Below are positions 49,001 through 60,439 of a DNA stretch of 64,000 bases, piece by piece (position 1 is the first letter of the stretch; each line of letters starts with the position of its first letter). Where the stretch lies: assembly GCA_028023455.1 (NCBI GenBank), contig JAQFVV010000055.1, forward strand, positions 4,992,030 to 5,056,029, written 5' to 3'. Position numbers and translations under genes: made by a program. The stretch comes from Epiperipatus broadwayi. Its lineage: Eukaryota > Onychophora > Udeonychophora > Euonychophora > Peripatidae. The notes under the pieces were generated by a model. That model had not been told where the DNA came from. It saw nothing but the letters and a program-made list of their open reading frames with translations, and searched no databases.

Positions 49001-49330
49001 GAATTATTACTGATTGGTAGATATTTGAACTCAACAATTCTTGGTTTGTAGAGCATTTATCATTTGATAATTGAGGCATTTATAATTTAGCCAAATATAA
49101 AAGTATATTCTTATACATAAACTCTGTTACATTATAAGAAGCTTAGAAGCAGTCAAGTATTTATGATTTATAGAACATTTCATCATTTTATGAATTATTA
49201 CCGATTGGTAGACATTTGAACTCAGCAATTCTTGGTTTGTAGAGCATTTATCATTTGATAATTGAGGCATTTATAATTTAGCCAAATATAAAACTATATT
49301 CATATACATAAACTCTGTTTGGCTTGTGGA
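48975..49330. repeat. 191-bp tandem duplication
   Basis: ATCATTTTATGAATTATTAC occurs at 48991 and 49182, and the following 130 bases (TTGGTAGATATTTGAACTC and on to CATAAACTCTGTT) are nearly identical. Confidence 0.9.
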
Positions 49331-49393
49331 GCATTTATAATTTATATAGTAAATACGTTCAAATATTTTTATAAATAAATTTGCGTATAACTA

Positions 49394-49896
49394 TTTCATA
49401 ACTTCATTTTATAACGTATGATAAACATGTTTTAATATTTTACAAAACAAATTCTATGTAATTATTTCATAACTTCACTTTATAACGTATGATAAACATG
49501 TTTTAATATTTTACAAAAACAAATTCTATGTAATTATTTCATAACTTCACTTTATAACGTATGATAAACATGTTTTAATATTTTACAAAAACAAATTCTA
49601 TGTAATTATTTCATAACTTCACTTTATAACGTATGATAAACATGTTTTAATATTTTATAAAAACAAATTCTATGTAATTATTTCATAACTTCACTTTATA
49701 ACGTAAGATAAAGATGTTTTAATATTTTACAAAAACAAATTCTATGTAATTATTTCATAACTTCACTTTATAACGTATGATAAACATGTTTTAATATTTT
49801 ATAAAAACAAATTCTATGTAATTATTTCATAACTTCACTTTATAACGTAAGATAAAGATGTTTTAATATTCTTATAACATAATTACCTTCCAGTTT
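49394..49896. repeat. 72-bp tandem array, seven units
   Basis: TTTCATAACTT starts at 49394, 49465, 49537, 49609, 49681, 49753 and 49825. Units five and seven share GTAAGATAAAGATG where the others have GTATGATAAACATG, so the last four units form two 144-bp dimers. Confidence 0.95.
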
Positions 49897-49899
49897 TAC

Positions 49900-50930
49900 A
49901 ATCCAGTTTATTCATAAAGAAGGCGGGTTATTTCATTTATGGAGAGTCATGGCATAGCGTGGAGAGAATGAAGCCGCTAAATTACCCCATTATTATCATA
50001 ATTCCTCTAGCAAAGGTTTCTTTTTCCATTTTAACGTTCCGTTAAAATTATATTTTAACGTGTCAAAAGAATTAAGTAATACACTTTTTTTTAAAACAAA
50101 AAATTTAATATGTTCTGCCTCTCTGTGTAAGACGAGAGAAAAAAAAAAAAGTTCTTTTCTTCCGACGACGTTCCTAATTTGAATACTGCCTCAGTTTACT
50201 CAAGTATCTTTTCTTTTTTTCTTTTTAATGATTGGATAATTAATTTCTTTTCTTTTTTTTTATTGAGACAGATAAAAAAAAATAAGATAACTTAACATTT
50301 TATTTAAATCCATCAATCACAAAATTAAAAATATGATTTTTCTTTTTTTTTTAACAAATTACAGCTTTATTGCGTTCCCAATTAGATTGAATCACGCTAG
50401 ACGTTTTTAAATGGGGGGGGGGTCTTTTGAATATCTATATGAGTAACAGCATAACTGTTTCAATATATATATATAACATTTATTTAGAGGACTAATGCAC
50501 TAAGAAATAAAATATATATATTTTTGAACTACAATTTATGCAGTTATATTTAATTTGAAATAAAAATGTGTGAGAGGGAGGTGGCATGCATAAGTTAATT
50601 AATTTGATCACTATTTTTTAAACTAGTAATTGAATTAATTAATTTTTGAATGTTCCATGCTTTTATTTCAAGTTATATATAATGATCCAAATTGTGGTCC
50701 AAGAAAAAAAATATTTTTTTGGTTTTTAGTGCAGTACTCGTCAAAAGCATTTTTTTTTTTTATAAAATATTTTTTATATATATTATTTTTTATTCTTTTT
50801 ATTTTTATTTTTTTACACTTTTATTTAATCCAATTCTTTATTTTATGCCATCTAAGTTTTCTATATTTTATTGTTTAATTTCATATACTTTATTTACCAG
50901 CACAACATCATTTGAAGTTGACTATTGTCT
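49900..50930. other. Low-complexity AT and poly-T stretch
   Basis: It contains a G9 run near 50414 and long T-rich tracts. The overlapping open frames at 50657-50943 are composed of F, I, Y and K codons from poly-T and are not credible genes. Confidence 0.6.
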
Positions 50931-50938
50931 AATATACT

Positions 50939-51040
50939 ACTAAACTACTAAACATTACATGATCAGCATTCATTATGCTCCAATCTATTGATTACTCTGG
51001 CTTGCACTGAGTGGCGCTACTGTATGGAGAGTTTAGCCTC
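50939..51040. mobile_element. Short foldback-family element with 13-bp target duplication
   Basis: 102 bp with ends ACTAAACTACTAAACATTAC and GGAGAGTTTAGCC. It is flanked by TGTCTAATATACT (50926-50938) and TGTCTAATATAGT (51041-51053), one mismatch. Confidence 0.8.
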
Positions 51041-51044
51041 TGTC

Positions 51045-51165
51045 TAATATAGTGATAGAATGTCAGACTCTGGAGTATAAGGTCTTCAGATCACCTCCAT
51101 TTCTGGCATTTTCATGCTCAAACTTCTTACGATCTCTCTAGCGATCAAGCCACTTGATTATTGTT
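51045..51165 (+). mobile_element. SINE copy
   Basis: The head GTGATAGAATGTCAGACTCT and GGTCTTCAGATCACC are followed by the tail GCTCAAACTTCTTACGATCT. It abuts the foldback element's right target duplication. Confidence 0.65.
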
Positions 51166-51589
51166 ATATATGATGAATTTGAACAAATAATGTTTTGCAG
51201 ATGGTAAAGCTACTTGGTCCCTATTTTCAGAACAGATCTGTGCAATTTTAGGAACAGATTGGCCTAGATTCAAACCCTATGTGGTAATAAAAAAGAAATT
51301 AAAGCTAGTTGCTGGATGCATAACTGCATACTTCCAGCTTTGAATTACAAATTCTTGTTGATAAAGATAAAAGCCAAAAAATGATCATGGAAATAGAAGT
51401 TAAATTGCTTTACCATCAGGTACCCCTGATTGCTCAAATTTGCACTAGATGGTGCTAGAGTATAAAGCTGCTTTATTTATCACTCTAAATAAAATTTTCT
51501 TACACAAAAGTTAACACTGATTGTGGACCACCTATTAGGTAGTGCATATTCTTTTTTCCTTGGTAGTAAGTCTTTGAAACAGCAGCAAA

Positions 51590-52180
51590 CTATCCTTACA
51601 GTAATGTCATTCCCAGGGCGAGCCTTAGTAATCAATGGATGCAAGAAGGTTTGTGCAAGAAATTGCTATCTAATGCCTACTCATCAACTATCCCCAGACT
51701 AGTTTCTAGCTTGTGGATTTCATCAGTGAGAAGCCTTAGATTCAAGAGGACTGCATCCAGGTCTTAGGATTTAATACAACACTCTTGTGGCCATCTTTTG
51801 CCTTTTACTCATCAACTATCCCCAGACTAGTTTCTGGCTTGTGGCTTTCATCAGTGAGAAGCCTTGGATTCAAGAGCACTGCATCCAGGTCTTAGGATTT
51901 AATGCAATGCTCTTGCAGCCATCTTTTGCCTTTTTAGTTTAACTATAAAGCTTTGAGCCCAAATTGAAAACACAATAACTAAATAGGGGGTGGATGCTGG
52001 AGGATTGCATTAGATTCTAAGATCTGAGTGCTTCAGATTCAAGACTTCTCACTGATGAAAGCTATAAGTTAGAAATTAATTGGGGATATTGGATGAGTAG
52101 TCACTGAATGAGGATTTTATGCACAAACATTTTTGAATCCATTGATTACTAAGACTTGCACTGGGTGGCACTACTATTGT
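51590..52180. mobile_element. Foldback-family element with 128-bp internal duplication
   Basis: The left arm (GTAATCAATGGATGCAAG) and right arm (CCATTGATTACTAAGACTTG) surround a duplicated segment with anchors TCATCAACTATCCCCAGAC at 51681 and 51809. No clear target duplication. Confidence 0.75.
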
Positions 52181-52490
52181 TTACAGCTTATGTCAGCATA
52201 GGAAATAATGAGCTTGTGAGGTTTTAGTAAATTTGTGACATTAATTGAGCATATTTCATCATTTTTTTGATTATCTTCAGAAGTATTTTTTAATCCTGTT
52301 TTCTCCACTGATCATAACCTAGGACACTTTCTAACATTATTTGTTCCAGTATATTAATGACATTTTACACCTGCATATGTCAGGAAGATTCACAGAATCT
52401 ACATGTAGTAATATGTTACCAAGATAATGTATTCATTAAAATAGTTAGAAAATTTATTTATGGGTGTGCATTCAGAAGCCTTGATATTAA

Positions 52491-52761
52491 ACCACTAAAC
52501 ATCACATAATCACCGCTTCTTATGCTTGCACATAACTGTTATTAAAACAGGCAAAACTCTCCATACAGTAGTGCCACCCAGCACAAGCCAGGGTAATCAA
52601 TGAATGCAAGAAGGCTTGTGCATAAAATCCCTATCTAGTCTGGGGATATTGGGTGAGTAGGCACTAGATAGGGATTTTAAACACAAACCTTCTGGCATCC
52701 ATTGATTACTCTGGCTTGAACTAAGTGGCACTACTGAATGGAGAGTTTTGCCTGTTTTAAT
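52491..52761. mobile_element. Foldback-family element with 10-12-bp target duplication
   Basis: Hairpin arms (GGCAAAACTCTCCATACAGTA and its complement ending GAGAGTTTTGCC) meet near CCCTATCTAGTCTGGGG. The flanks CCTTGATATTAA at 52479 and CCTTGATATTGA at 52762 match at 11 of 12 positions. Confidence 0.8.
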
Positions 52762-52829
52762 CCTTGATATTGACATCTCAGTAAATCAATGTCTGAATTA
52801 CATCCAATTGAAAATTAACTTAATATCTT

Positions 52830-52902
52830 TCAATATATCAACCATGTAACATATGAGAAATCAATCCTTCAATATATCAACCATGTAACATATGAGAAAT
52901 CT
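52830..52902. repeat. 39-bp tandem duplication
   Basis: CAATATATCAACCATGTAAC occurs at 52831 and 52870 with matching flanks. Confidence 0.9.
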
Positions 52903-53135
52903 TCACATTTCCTTCCACTTTGTCAAAATAATCATTTTATATGAAAATTTTTTGAACATATGGCAGTTTGATTGATTTGAGTTCAATTACTTTTATATAT
53001 ACATGTTTATAAATGTGTATATATAAGAGAGCATGTAAATAATTAATCTCCCAATACATTAAAAATACCCTTAGGCAGAGAAGCATAATACCAGTACCCA
53101 TACATAACTGCGGCTACATTTCAAGCTTACAGATC

Positions 53136-53223
53136 TTCTCAGCTGCAAAATTCAACACCCATCCAAAGCACTTTCTTGTTTCTCAGCTGCAAAATTCAAC
53201 ACCCATCCAAAGCACTTTCTTGT
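53136..53223. repeat. 44-bp perfect tandem duplication
   Basis: Two copies of a unit starting TTCTCAGCTGCAAAATTC sit head to tail. Confidence 0.9.
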
Positions 53224-53229
53224 TTCGGA

Positions 53230-55110
53230 GTAAACTCCAGGTGCCAGTTAATTACACAAAAAAATAACTAACGTACCCTGAATGATGGCAAACTAATTCA
53301 GCATCTAAGAAATCCCAACTAGCTCAATCAAAAGAATGATATTATAAATTGCTTCTTTAATTAGAGCTACGAGTAAAGAATTGACCGACAAAATATTAAT
53401 TTTTAAAGATAATTTATTTTAACTAAAATACTAAAATTTGTAAACTAATTATAAAATTTCTTAATTAATCTAAACTACAAGCATTTAAACATGCACATGC
53501 GGCTATAGAGTTCGTTTATTAAGCTGACTCTGGGAGGCTTCAAAGATTTCAATGGCTACATTAATTGTTATCAAGAATTGGAATAAGAGAATGTTATTAT
53601 CTATAGGATTTTCGAACATGGTGGCTTCAAATTATTTACTGCTGCATGTGGGTTTTACCAACCAGTTGGATTTTTAGGCTTCTGATGCAGTCCTGATGAA
53701 TGCGGTTCCATGCTATTTCTTACTCAAGACAGACTTTTGGGCCACTTTAAATTATTAAACAGGCATTGCTTCTATCGGACAGTCTGCTGATGTTCTATTG
53801 GACAGGCTGGAGTCCATCACATGTCCTGAACTGCTTAGCACTGCATAGTATTCATTGAAAAAAGCGTAATAAGTGTTTGACTTAAGATACGCGAATGACT
53901 GACTCTAGATATGTGTATGATTGACGAAATTTTCAGCCCTATTTATATGATGATCTTGTCATTTCTTTAATTAGTTTTTAAATTCGTCCACTGCTTTAAT
54001 TAAATTTTTAAGCTGCATTTTAATTAATCCTGCTGTTTGTGGATTGTAATTAGTAGCCATTGCTAATCCGTGTTTATGGATTTTAATTTGTAACCATTGT
54101 GAATTCCATTCTTTATACAATCCTTAAGAAAAAATTTTAACTTATAAAGTTTCATTTATTTTTTATATTTAACTTTCATATTTTATTTCTTTAACATGCA
54201 CACATTTTATTTATTTTTTTATATTTAAATATAATCTTTATTCACACACATATATATTTATTTTATTTTAAATAAATGGAAAGAGAGATTTTTTAGTTTT
54301 TAATATTTCTTTTTTTTCTTCTTTAAATTAAATGAAAAGAGAACATTTTTAATTTCATGTAAAAGATTTATATTTCAAACTTTTATAGCTTTAACTTTTC
54401 TAAGTTAGATTTTCTCCTCTCTCTAATTACTTAATTTGTAAAACTTATACTGATTACTGACATTAAGCAAACTGTTTTAAACTAACAACAAAAACTCTTT
54501 ATACTTCTACATTAAACTTCCTTTTATTTCTTTAAACTAGATGTTTTTACTTCAATCATTTTCTGACAAGTGATTTTATTATTCATTGTCAATTTTAAAA
54601 CTTTTTGCGTTACTTATGAAAATTTTTAATAATTGTAAACATGATTTTACACGGAGCACTATCCATTAGTGGTGCAATAAGCAATATTTTTAGTTAAGTT
54701 ATTGAGTTTCCATGGGAAGGTCTCTTTGAATTCTCTTCACCTTCCATGTATATATATGAAATATATCCTTATATAAAGAATTTCGCTTTGCAGCATTAAT
54801 GCATTTTCCTGCCAAGCTTAAGATCTGAATTTGAACTGGGATGAATAAGTTTGAAAATGTTTTTCGACTGGTTTATGGTTATTTTTTTTTCAGAGTTGGC
54901 TTATAATGAATCCCAGTTAATCATTCAAAATTGGTCACCAAATAACTAATTATTCTTAACTATATAGTAAACAAAGGTCTCATATCCTCACTATCTGACA
55001 ATTAATAATATGATAGATAGGTAGAGAGCCATTGGAGTACAAATAATTATTTCAAGGCCTTTTATCTTTGAAAATATCTGTATTTATTCTGTATTTTTTT
55101 AAAAATATAT
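53230..55110. other. Intron stretch, no repeat recognised
   Basis: Upstream of the terminal exon; AT-rich with poly-T tracts. Nothing further is supported. Confidence 0.5.
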
Positions 55111-55114
55111 ATAT

Positions 55115-55230
55115 TTCAGAAATCTACTATTTATGTATATAGTGGAATCCACTATATTTTTCCTTTACAACTTTCAGAAATCTACTATTTATGTATATTG
55201 TGGAATCCACTATAGTTTTCCTTTACAACT
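55115..55230. repeat. 58-bp direct duplication at the terminal-exon acceptor
   Basis: TTCAGAAATCTACTATTTATG occurs at 55115 and 55173. The first copy is preceded by a T-rich run, so it could act as a cryptic acceptor. Confidence 0.85.
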
Positions 55231-55247
55231 TTTTTTTATCATTTCAG

Positions 55248-55424
55248 GACCACACTGCCGCTTTAAAGACTCTCGTTGAAGAAAATGCAACTTTGAATAA
55301 CGATTGTAATTCTTTAAAAAGTTCTTACAGTTTGACCAAAAGAAAATCTTGTAATTTAAATATGGACTTTAAAACAAGAAACAGCAATGCAACTTTGATA
55401 AGTATTCCAAGAAATATTATTTAA
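55248..55424 (+). CDS. Host terminal exon: coiled-coil tail and stop codon
   Basis: The acceptor is a T-rich tract ending in ATTTCAG. The exon opens in phase 0 with DHTAALKTLVEENATLNND, continues the coiled-coil pattern, becomes serine, threonine and asparagine rich, and ends in TAA after 58 codons. If the start is the ATG at 26766, the three exons give a protein of about 134 residues. The preceding intron is 16.1 kb, and I saw no further exon in it, though a small one could be missed. A 58-bp direct duplication lies directly upstream and carries a second acceptor-like TTTCAG. Function is unknown. A small cytoskeletal or ciliary coiled-coil protein is possible but is only a guess. Confidence 0.7.
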   Translation, partial: DHTAALKTLVEENATLNNDCNSLKSSYSLTKRKSCNLNMDFKTRNSNATLISIPRNII

Positions 55425-55492
55425 AAAAATATTACATTTTCCTGAAACTTAAATCATGATTCACGAACTAAAAAAAAAAATACTCTGGTGGC

Positions 55493-55498
55493 AATAAA
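55493..55498 (+). terminator. Polyadenylation signal AATAAA of the coiled-coil gene
   Basis: A canonical AATAAA lies 69 bases after the TAA stop of the terminal exon, on the same strand. AATAAA is frequent by chance in DNA this AT-rich, so the placement is the main support. Confidence 0.45.
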
Positions 55499-55649
55499 AA
55501 CTTAGAAGTGAAATATCTGTTGTCGTATTTATTAAAATCAGATAATAGCTTATATAATTAAATCCAATGTCAGAGATATACTTAATACAAAGCCTTTCCG
55601 ATGTAGTGGGTTACTTCACTTACATCTCAGATTGTGTTCTGAGCTCTGT

Positions 55650-55790
55650 GTGACATGGTGTAGTGATGGAATGCCACACTCTAGAGCTCTCGGTCATAAA
55701 TCGCTGCCCACCTCTGTCATTTTCTGATTCTTGGACTTTGTGTGAACTTTCAAGCAGTAATGATTAATAGTTTATTTATTTACTATGACA
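55650..55790 (+). mobile_element. SINE copy
   Basis: Head GTGTAGTGATGGAATGCCAC and CGGTCATAAATCGCTGCCC; tail with GTGTGAACTTTCAAGCAGTA, ATGATTAATAG. Confidence 0.65.
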
Positions 55791-55799
55791 TGAGGTTTA

Positions 55800-57350
55800 A
55801 AATTTGGATAACAGATAGCTGTGAGCCTTTTATTATTAAGATTGTTTTAGGTAGGTAACCCACAGTTAATGAAAGTTGAATATCTAGTATCGGTTAGTAA
55901 TTGGATAGCTATTCTTAGCTGGAAGTAAATTTTAGAAGGCAAATGTATGCAATATGATGCAGGCATAACATCCGATGAGGATGGAGCTATGTATCTAAGA
56001 TTACTGAGTCCAATTTATCTGTATGACATCTAATCTTTTTTCAATGCATTGGAAAGAAATTGAGCACTATTTTACAAAAGGGCAGCACGTTTAAAATACC
56101 ATAGGACTTGTATTCATACCATTTAGTTTTAAGCCCCTCCTATTTAACGTAGATGACTAAAAATCTATGCATAGCATCAGACTTTTCTAAACACAACTGT
56201 AGTCAGTATAGATGTTTTTAATATGTATATAAAATTTCCCAGGTTTTTTAATTTTTGCCAGTGCATCTTTTGCCCTCATTCCAGCATGTCTCATTGTGCA
56301 TCCACTAGTGCAAAAGGCAAACTATCCATTTTACAAACAATCTTTTACTCTTCAGATGAGTTAGAAGTATTAAACACCGGAATATCCATGCCTGTATTGA
56401 CTGCATAACACATTTTACTGCACCTATTGAGTTCTTAACTTGGACAAGGAGATTCTGATGGTTAATATCTTTTAGTTCGCAAGGTTGTTCATGAAATGCA
56501 TTCATTGGGAGATGATCTGTCTTTATAGTTGTGATAGAATTGAATTGCAGGATGCCCTGATAAAATTTGAAAGCACTTTAAAATGTCTATACACTCTACA
56601 TACATACTTCGATACAGCTTCTTGTGATAAAAATTAATGATTGGAAAACTACAACATCTAAGTAACTTTATATTAGTAAATTTTATAGAGTAAAAGTTTT
56701 CTTAGCTATTTTGTTGTAACATTTTGTGTTACAAGGCCAGACGTTCCATTTAGAAAATTTGAATTTTTGTTTTTTAGTCATTTTTTTTATTTAATTTTTT
56801 TTTTTCAAACTGTGGGTAAGCACATCCGTGAGTTTTGAGATGTTGGATACAGGATGTCGACTGTGAATGAAGACTACATAGTTTTGAAAAATAGATTCAG
56901 CTTTCTGTATTACAGGATCAGTAGTCTTTGATAAAAGTTTCCAGACATATTGATGATGATCAGATCATGAATAAAGTATTTTTTAAGATAGCTGAATTAA
57001 ACAACCCGAAGTAGCTTTTTAATTATTTTTTTTATATTGAAAATACTTATGAAATATATATTCATGGTGTTAATCCTTAAAGTGTGTGCTTGCATGTCTT
57101 GGGTCAAATATGCTGCCTGGAAATTTTTTCAAGTTTTAAGAAAGCTTAGAACTTATAATTTATATAGATGACCTCCTAGGCAATATAACTAGCCATCCAA
57201 AATTAGTCAAAAATTGGGGTAATATCATCTTAAGATAAAACTTCATAGATTAATCAATGGTGAAAACTAAAAATATAATTGTAATATGATGCAGCTTTCC
57301 CTACTGGTGAGGTAGATGCCACACTTCTGTGGATATTGGGCGCATGACAA
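55800..57350. other. Downstream stretch without recognised gene
   Basis: No repeat or exon that I can support; short open frames near 56223-56505 overlap on opposite strands and lack context. Confidence 0.5.
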
Positions 57351-57480
57351 TAATTGGAGGGTTTAAAGGCTTGTAAGTTTATAAAAAGTCCGGGCATCGG
57401 AAGTTACAGAACTAGGCTGGAACCATGGACCTTGAACTCCAGAGTCTGTCACCTTAACACTGCATCACCCAACAGGACAA
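57350..57480 (-). mobile_element. SINE copy directly upstream of a GIY-YIG fragment
   Basis: The plus strand shows GGAGGGTTTAAAGGCTTGTA, TAAAAAGTCCGGGCATCGG, then the head reversed (CCTTGAACTCCAGAGTCTG). Confidence 0.6.
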
Positions 57481-57485
57481 ATAAT

Positions 57486-57895
57486 CAAATAGTTTATTAT
57501 GGAGAAACTCAAGCCACAGTAGGCAATAGACTAGCTCACCATAAATATGTATACACAAGAGCTATAACCAAAAAAGAAGGCAGCTCAGTATTTGCTGACC
57601 ATCAGCAGGAACACAAACACAAATTTGAGCCCTCTAAAGCCAACATTGTATGCACAGAAGAGGAAGGTCAAAGAAGCATGTTTCATCACCAGTGATGCCA
57701 GAGCAATAAACAGAAAGGACACGTGCTTCATGATTTCGAAAAAATGGATGATATAAACAATTTGCATGCATTTGCATATAGTTAACAATATGAAAAGGAC
57801 TATGAATATGGAGCTGCAAGAGCTCTGAAAGCGCTAAGTCTAAAAGATAGAATAAATAATAAAAAAAGCCTACTAATTAATAAACTTAAAAGTTT
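57486..57895 (+). pseudogene. GIY-YIG nuclease fragment of a Penelope-like element, different lineage
   Basis: The translation begins IVYYGETQATVGNRLAHHKY, which fits the YVGET-x-R-H core of the GIY-YIG nuclease, then reads KKEGSSVFADHQQEHKHKFE. After a stop, in other frames, it continues as YEKDYEYGAARALKALSLKD. It is only weakly similar to the copy at 40.5 kb, so a second lineage is likely. It is fused by chance to the SINE upstream in one open frame. Broken by stops; no RT domain nearby. Confidence 0.55.
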
Positions 57896-57934
57896 CACCG
57901 TAATGCAATTAATTTTAGCATATTAGTAATTACA

Positions 57935-58060
57935 AATAGTTTATTGCCGAGAGTTCCAAAAAAATTTGAATACTGAAATCAGAGCAGGACCACAATCTGT
58001 GCACCTTGGGCTCCAGATTCCAGCACTATCATTACACTCAACCTCTCAGGGCACTGGACC
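57935..58060 (-). mobile_element. SINE copy
   Basis: AATAGTTTATTGCCGAGAGTT, then the reversed head with CCTTGGGCTCCAGATTCC and CACTCAACC. Confidence 0.6.
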
Positions 58061-58792
58061 CATGATGTTTTTTTTTTTATGACACACATATTTATAGAAA
58101 AACTTTTACCAGTAAGATCTCTTTTACTCGGTCAGATCACTGAACCTTCATGGTTCTTTCAAACATCCCTCATATTCATTACTGGTTTCTTGCTTTTGTA
58201 GAAATTTGGTTTTTTAAAATCTATTTTGCACTCATACTGTTTAAGTTCACATTGTTTGCCAAATTTATTTTATAGGTAAGTCCACATGTACATAATAGCT
58301 TAATAAGTGACCAATACTTTTTTTAATTTGCAAGTGTGTATATGCTCACAGAGAAATGTAATCAAGCAATCATTTCAGAATACAGAGTGAGTGGAGTAAA
58401 AAGATACCACACATATCTTCACATGCTGACAGACTTAATAGGCGATTAGGCTTCATTAGTAATTATAACTTTTGAGAGCAGATTTAAACTGAATTTGACT
58501 GGGTTATTTCAGGGAAAGGGTTCAAATAATTTCTATATACGTGTGTGTATATATATTAGACAATAGATATGACCTTCTCTTTTACATGTTGGCAATATTA
58601 TTGTACCACACTCTTTCTTTGTCAGAATACCTGCAAATGTAATGCGATGGTTTATCCTTTGCTATTTTAGATGTTAAAGAGATGAGCTTTCTGAATTACA
58701 TCACTTGTCAGAAAGATTGTTTCTTTAATATCTGAGCTTGCAAGTCTAAATAACCATTTTATACCTGCATGTATTCTGGCTTGATAGTTAAA

Positions 58793-58950
58793 CCACTAAA
58801 CATCATATGATCACAATCTCATGCTAGCACATAACTGTTAGTAAACAGGCAAAAACTCTCCATATAGTAGTGCCTTCTGGCATCCATTGATTACTCTGGT
58901 TAGCACAAGATGTCACTACTATATGGAGAGTTTTTGTCTGTTTACTAATA
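58793..58950. mobile_element. Short foldback-family element
   Basis: Arms GGCAAAAACTCTCCATATAG and CTATATGGAGAGTTTTTGTC pair closely. A possible flank repeat is only TGATAGT (about 7 bp). Confidence 0.75.
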
Positions 58951-59119
58951 CTGATAGTACATAAAAAAAGTCATTTCCATTGTTTTAGAATCATTTCCAT
59001 TGTTTTAGAATCAATTTGAAAATGCTGTATTTATTAACAATTACACCCTTAACATATATATATCATCATCATCAGTCATTTTAAAATGAGTGCAACAAAA
59101 TAATTATAATGCACTAGAG

Positions 59120-59436
59120 CAGCGGATCTCAACTTTTTAGTATTTGGCACCCAACTTTCCTTATCAGTTTTAATTGTGTTCTCCTTCCAATGATTTTATA
59201 GAGTTCTAATATTTTTTTCTATATCTATTTTTCATGTACTGCTGTTTCTTATTCGTATTTACCGACTTTTAAGAGTGATGTTTAATTTTTGTATTAGCGG
59301 AAGTATCTTTTCTTATTTTGGTTTTAATATTAGTCATTGTTTTCTTCAATTTTTATTTTTATTTTTCATATCTTTGTGTCCACTCCTATTATTTGATGTC
59401 CCCGATAGGGTGTGCTCCACAAGTTGAGTATCGCTG
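59120..59436. mobile_element. hAT-type MITE, 317 bp, with 8-bp target duplication
   Basis: The ends CAGCGGATCTCAACTT and AAGTTGAGTATCGCTG are inverted repeats (13 of 16) resembling the hAT consensus CAGTGGTTCTCAACC. The flanks CACTAGAG (59112-59119) and CACTAGAA (59437-59444) fit the 8-bp hAT duplication with one mismatch. No transposase. Confidence 0.8.
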
Positions 59437-59597
59437 CACTAGAAATGAGTTTTGCAATGCCATTACAATAAAATCTATGAAAGGCAACTACATCCACATA
59501 TGGTCCATTATTTCTGTTTGATATTCTGCAATTCTAAGTTTTTCATTAGAAAACTTTTCTTTCCAAAATATTTCAAGGTCATGTTTTATTGTAGCAT

Positions 59598-60155
59598 TCA
59601 TTGATTACTCTGGTGCGCACTGGGTAGCACTACTGTATGGAGAGGGTTGCTACTGTTTTAACAGATTGTGAAGTATAAGAAATGGTGATCATATGATGTT
59701 TTAATGGTTTAATACCGATCTTGGCTAAAGGATGATGGTGACTGCGCTTATTAAAAAGCCAAAGACACCAAACTGCATAGATACTGAAATGGTTTGAGAT
59801 CTTTTATGACTATACAAGTAAATGAGCTTAGATTGAAAATATTGTGATTTCATTTTAGGATCATAGCTTTATAGTTAACCAAAAAAGGTAGCTGCCGGAA
59901 GGTTGCATTAGATCCAAAACATTTGGCGCAATGCTTTCAGATCTGAGATGCCTCACTGATGAAGGCCATAAGCTAAAAACTAGTCTGGGAATATTGGATG
60001 AGTAGACGCTAGATAAGGATTTTGATGTTCCGATCTTCTAGCATCCATTGATTACTGTGGCTTGCACTAGATGGCGCTACTCTATGGAGAGAGATGTTAC
60101 TATTTTAACATATATTGTAAACTTAGGAAAGGGTGGTCATGTGCAGATTATGATT
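59598..60155. mobile_element. Foldback-family element, long form
   Basis: Right-arm tracts occur twice (CATTCATTGATTACTCTGG; CATCCATTGATTACTGTGG) around the middle with GATCTTGGCTAAAGGATG and GCCAAAGACACCAAAC. Same layout as 39490-39975. Confidence 0.75.
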
Positions 60156-60439
60156 TGTAATTATATTTGATGATGGGGACTAAGCATTCGCTTTAAAACA
60201 ACATTCAGGTCTGCTATTGTTTCGTTTTCAGAAAGTTAGTCAAAATGCCTATTAATGTCATTTCTTTTAAGCACTGGTAATATGTAAAGTAACGAACATT
60301 ATCACTGATATAAAAATTATTATTTTTTTCATGTGCGCCATTCATTTCAGTTGCTCCAGGTTTTTTGACATACCTATTTAGCTACCGAGAGAGTGATTCT
60401 CTAGTTAATTATTATCTACACACATTATTACTGAATAGA

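Noticed and set aside
48750-49079. Minus-strand frame with repeated NHKCLTASKVLTLNEF segments
   Set aside because: It is the 66-bp tandem repeat (divisible by three) read through; there is no start context or other support for a protein.
48195-49896. CRISPR-like regular repeats
   Set aside because: Units are contiguous with no unique spacers, and the genome is eukaryotic.
50657-50943. Two overlapping hydrophobic frames resembling membrane proteins
   Set aside because: Composition comes from poly-T and AT tracts; both frames overlap and lack splice or start signals.
57354-57695. Single 113-codon gene
   Set aside because: The first part is a SINE and the second a GIY-YIG fragment; the open frame joins them by chance.
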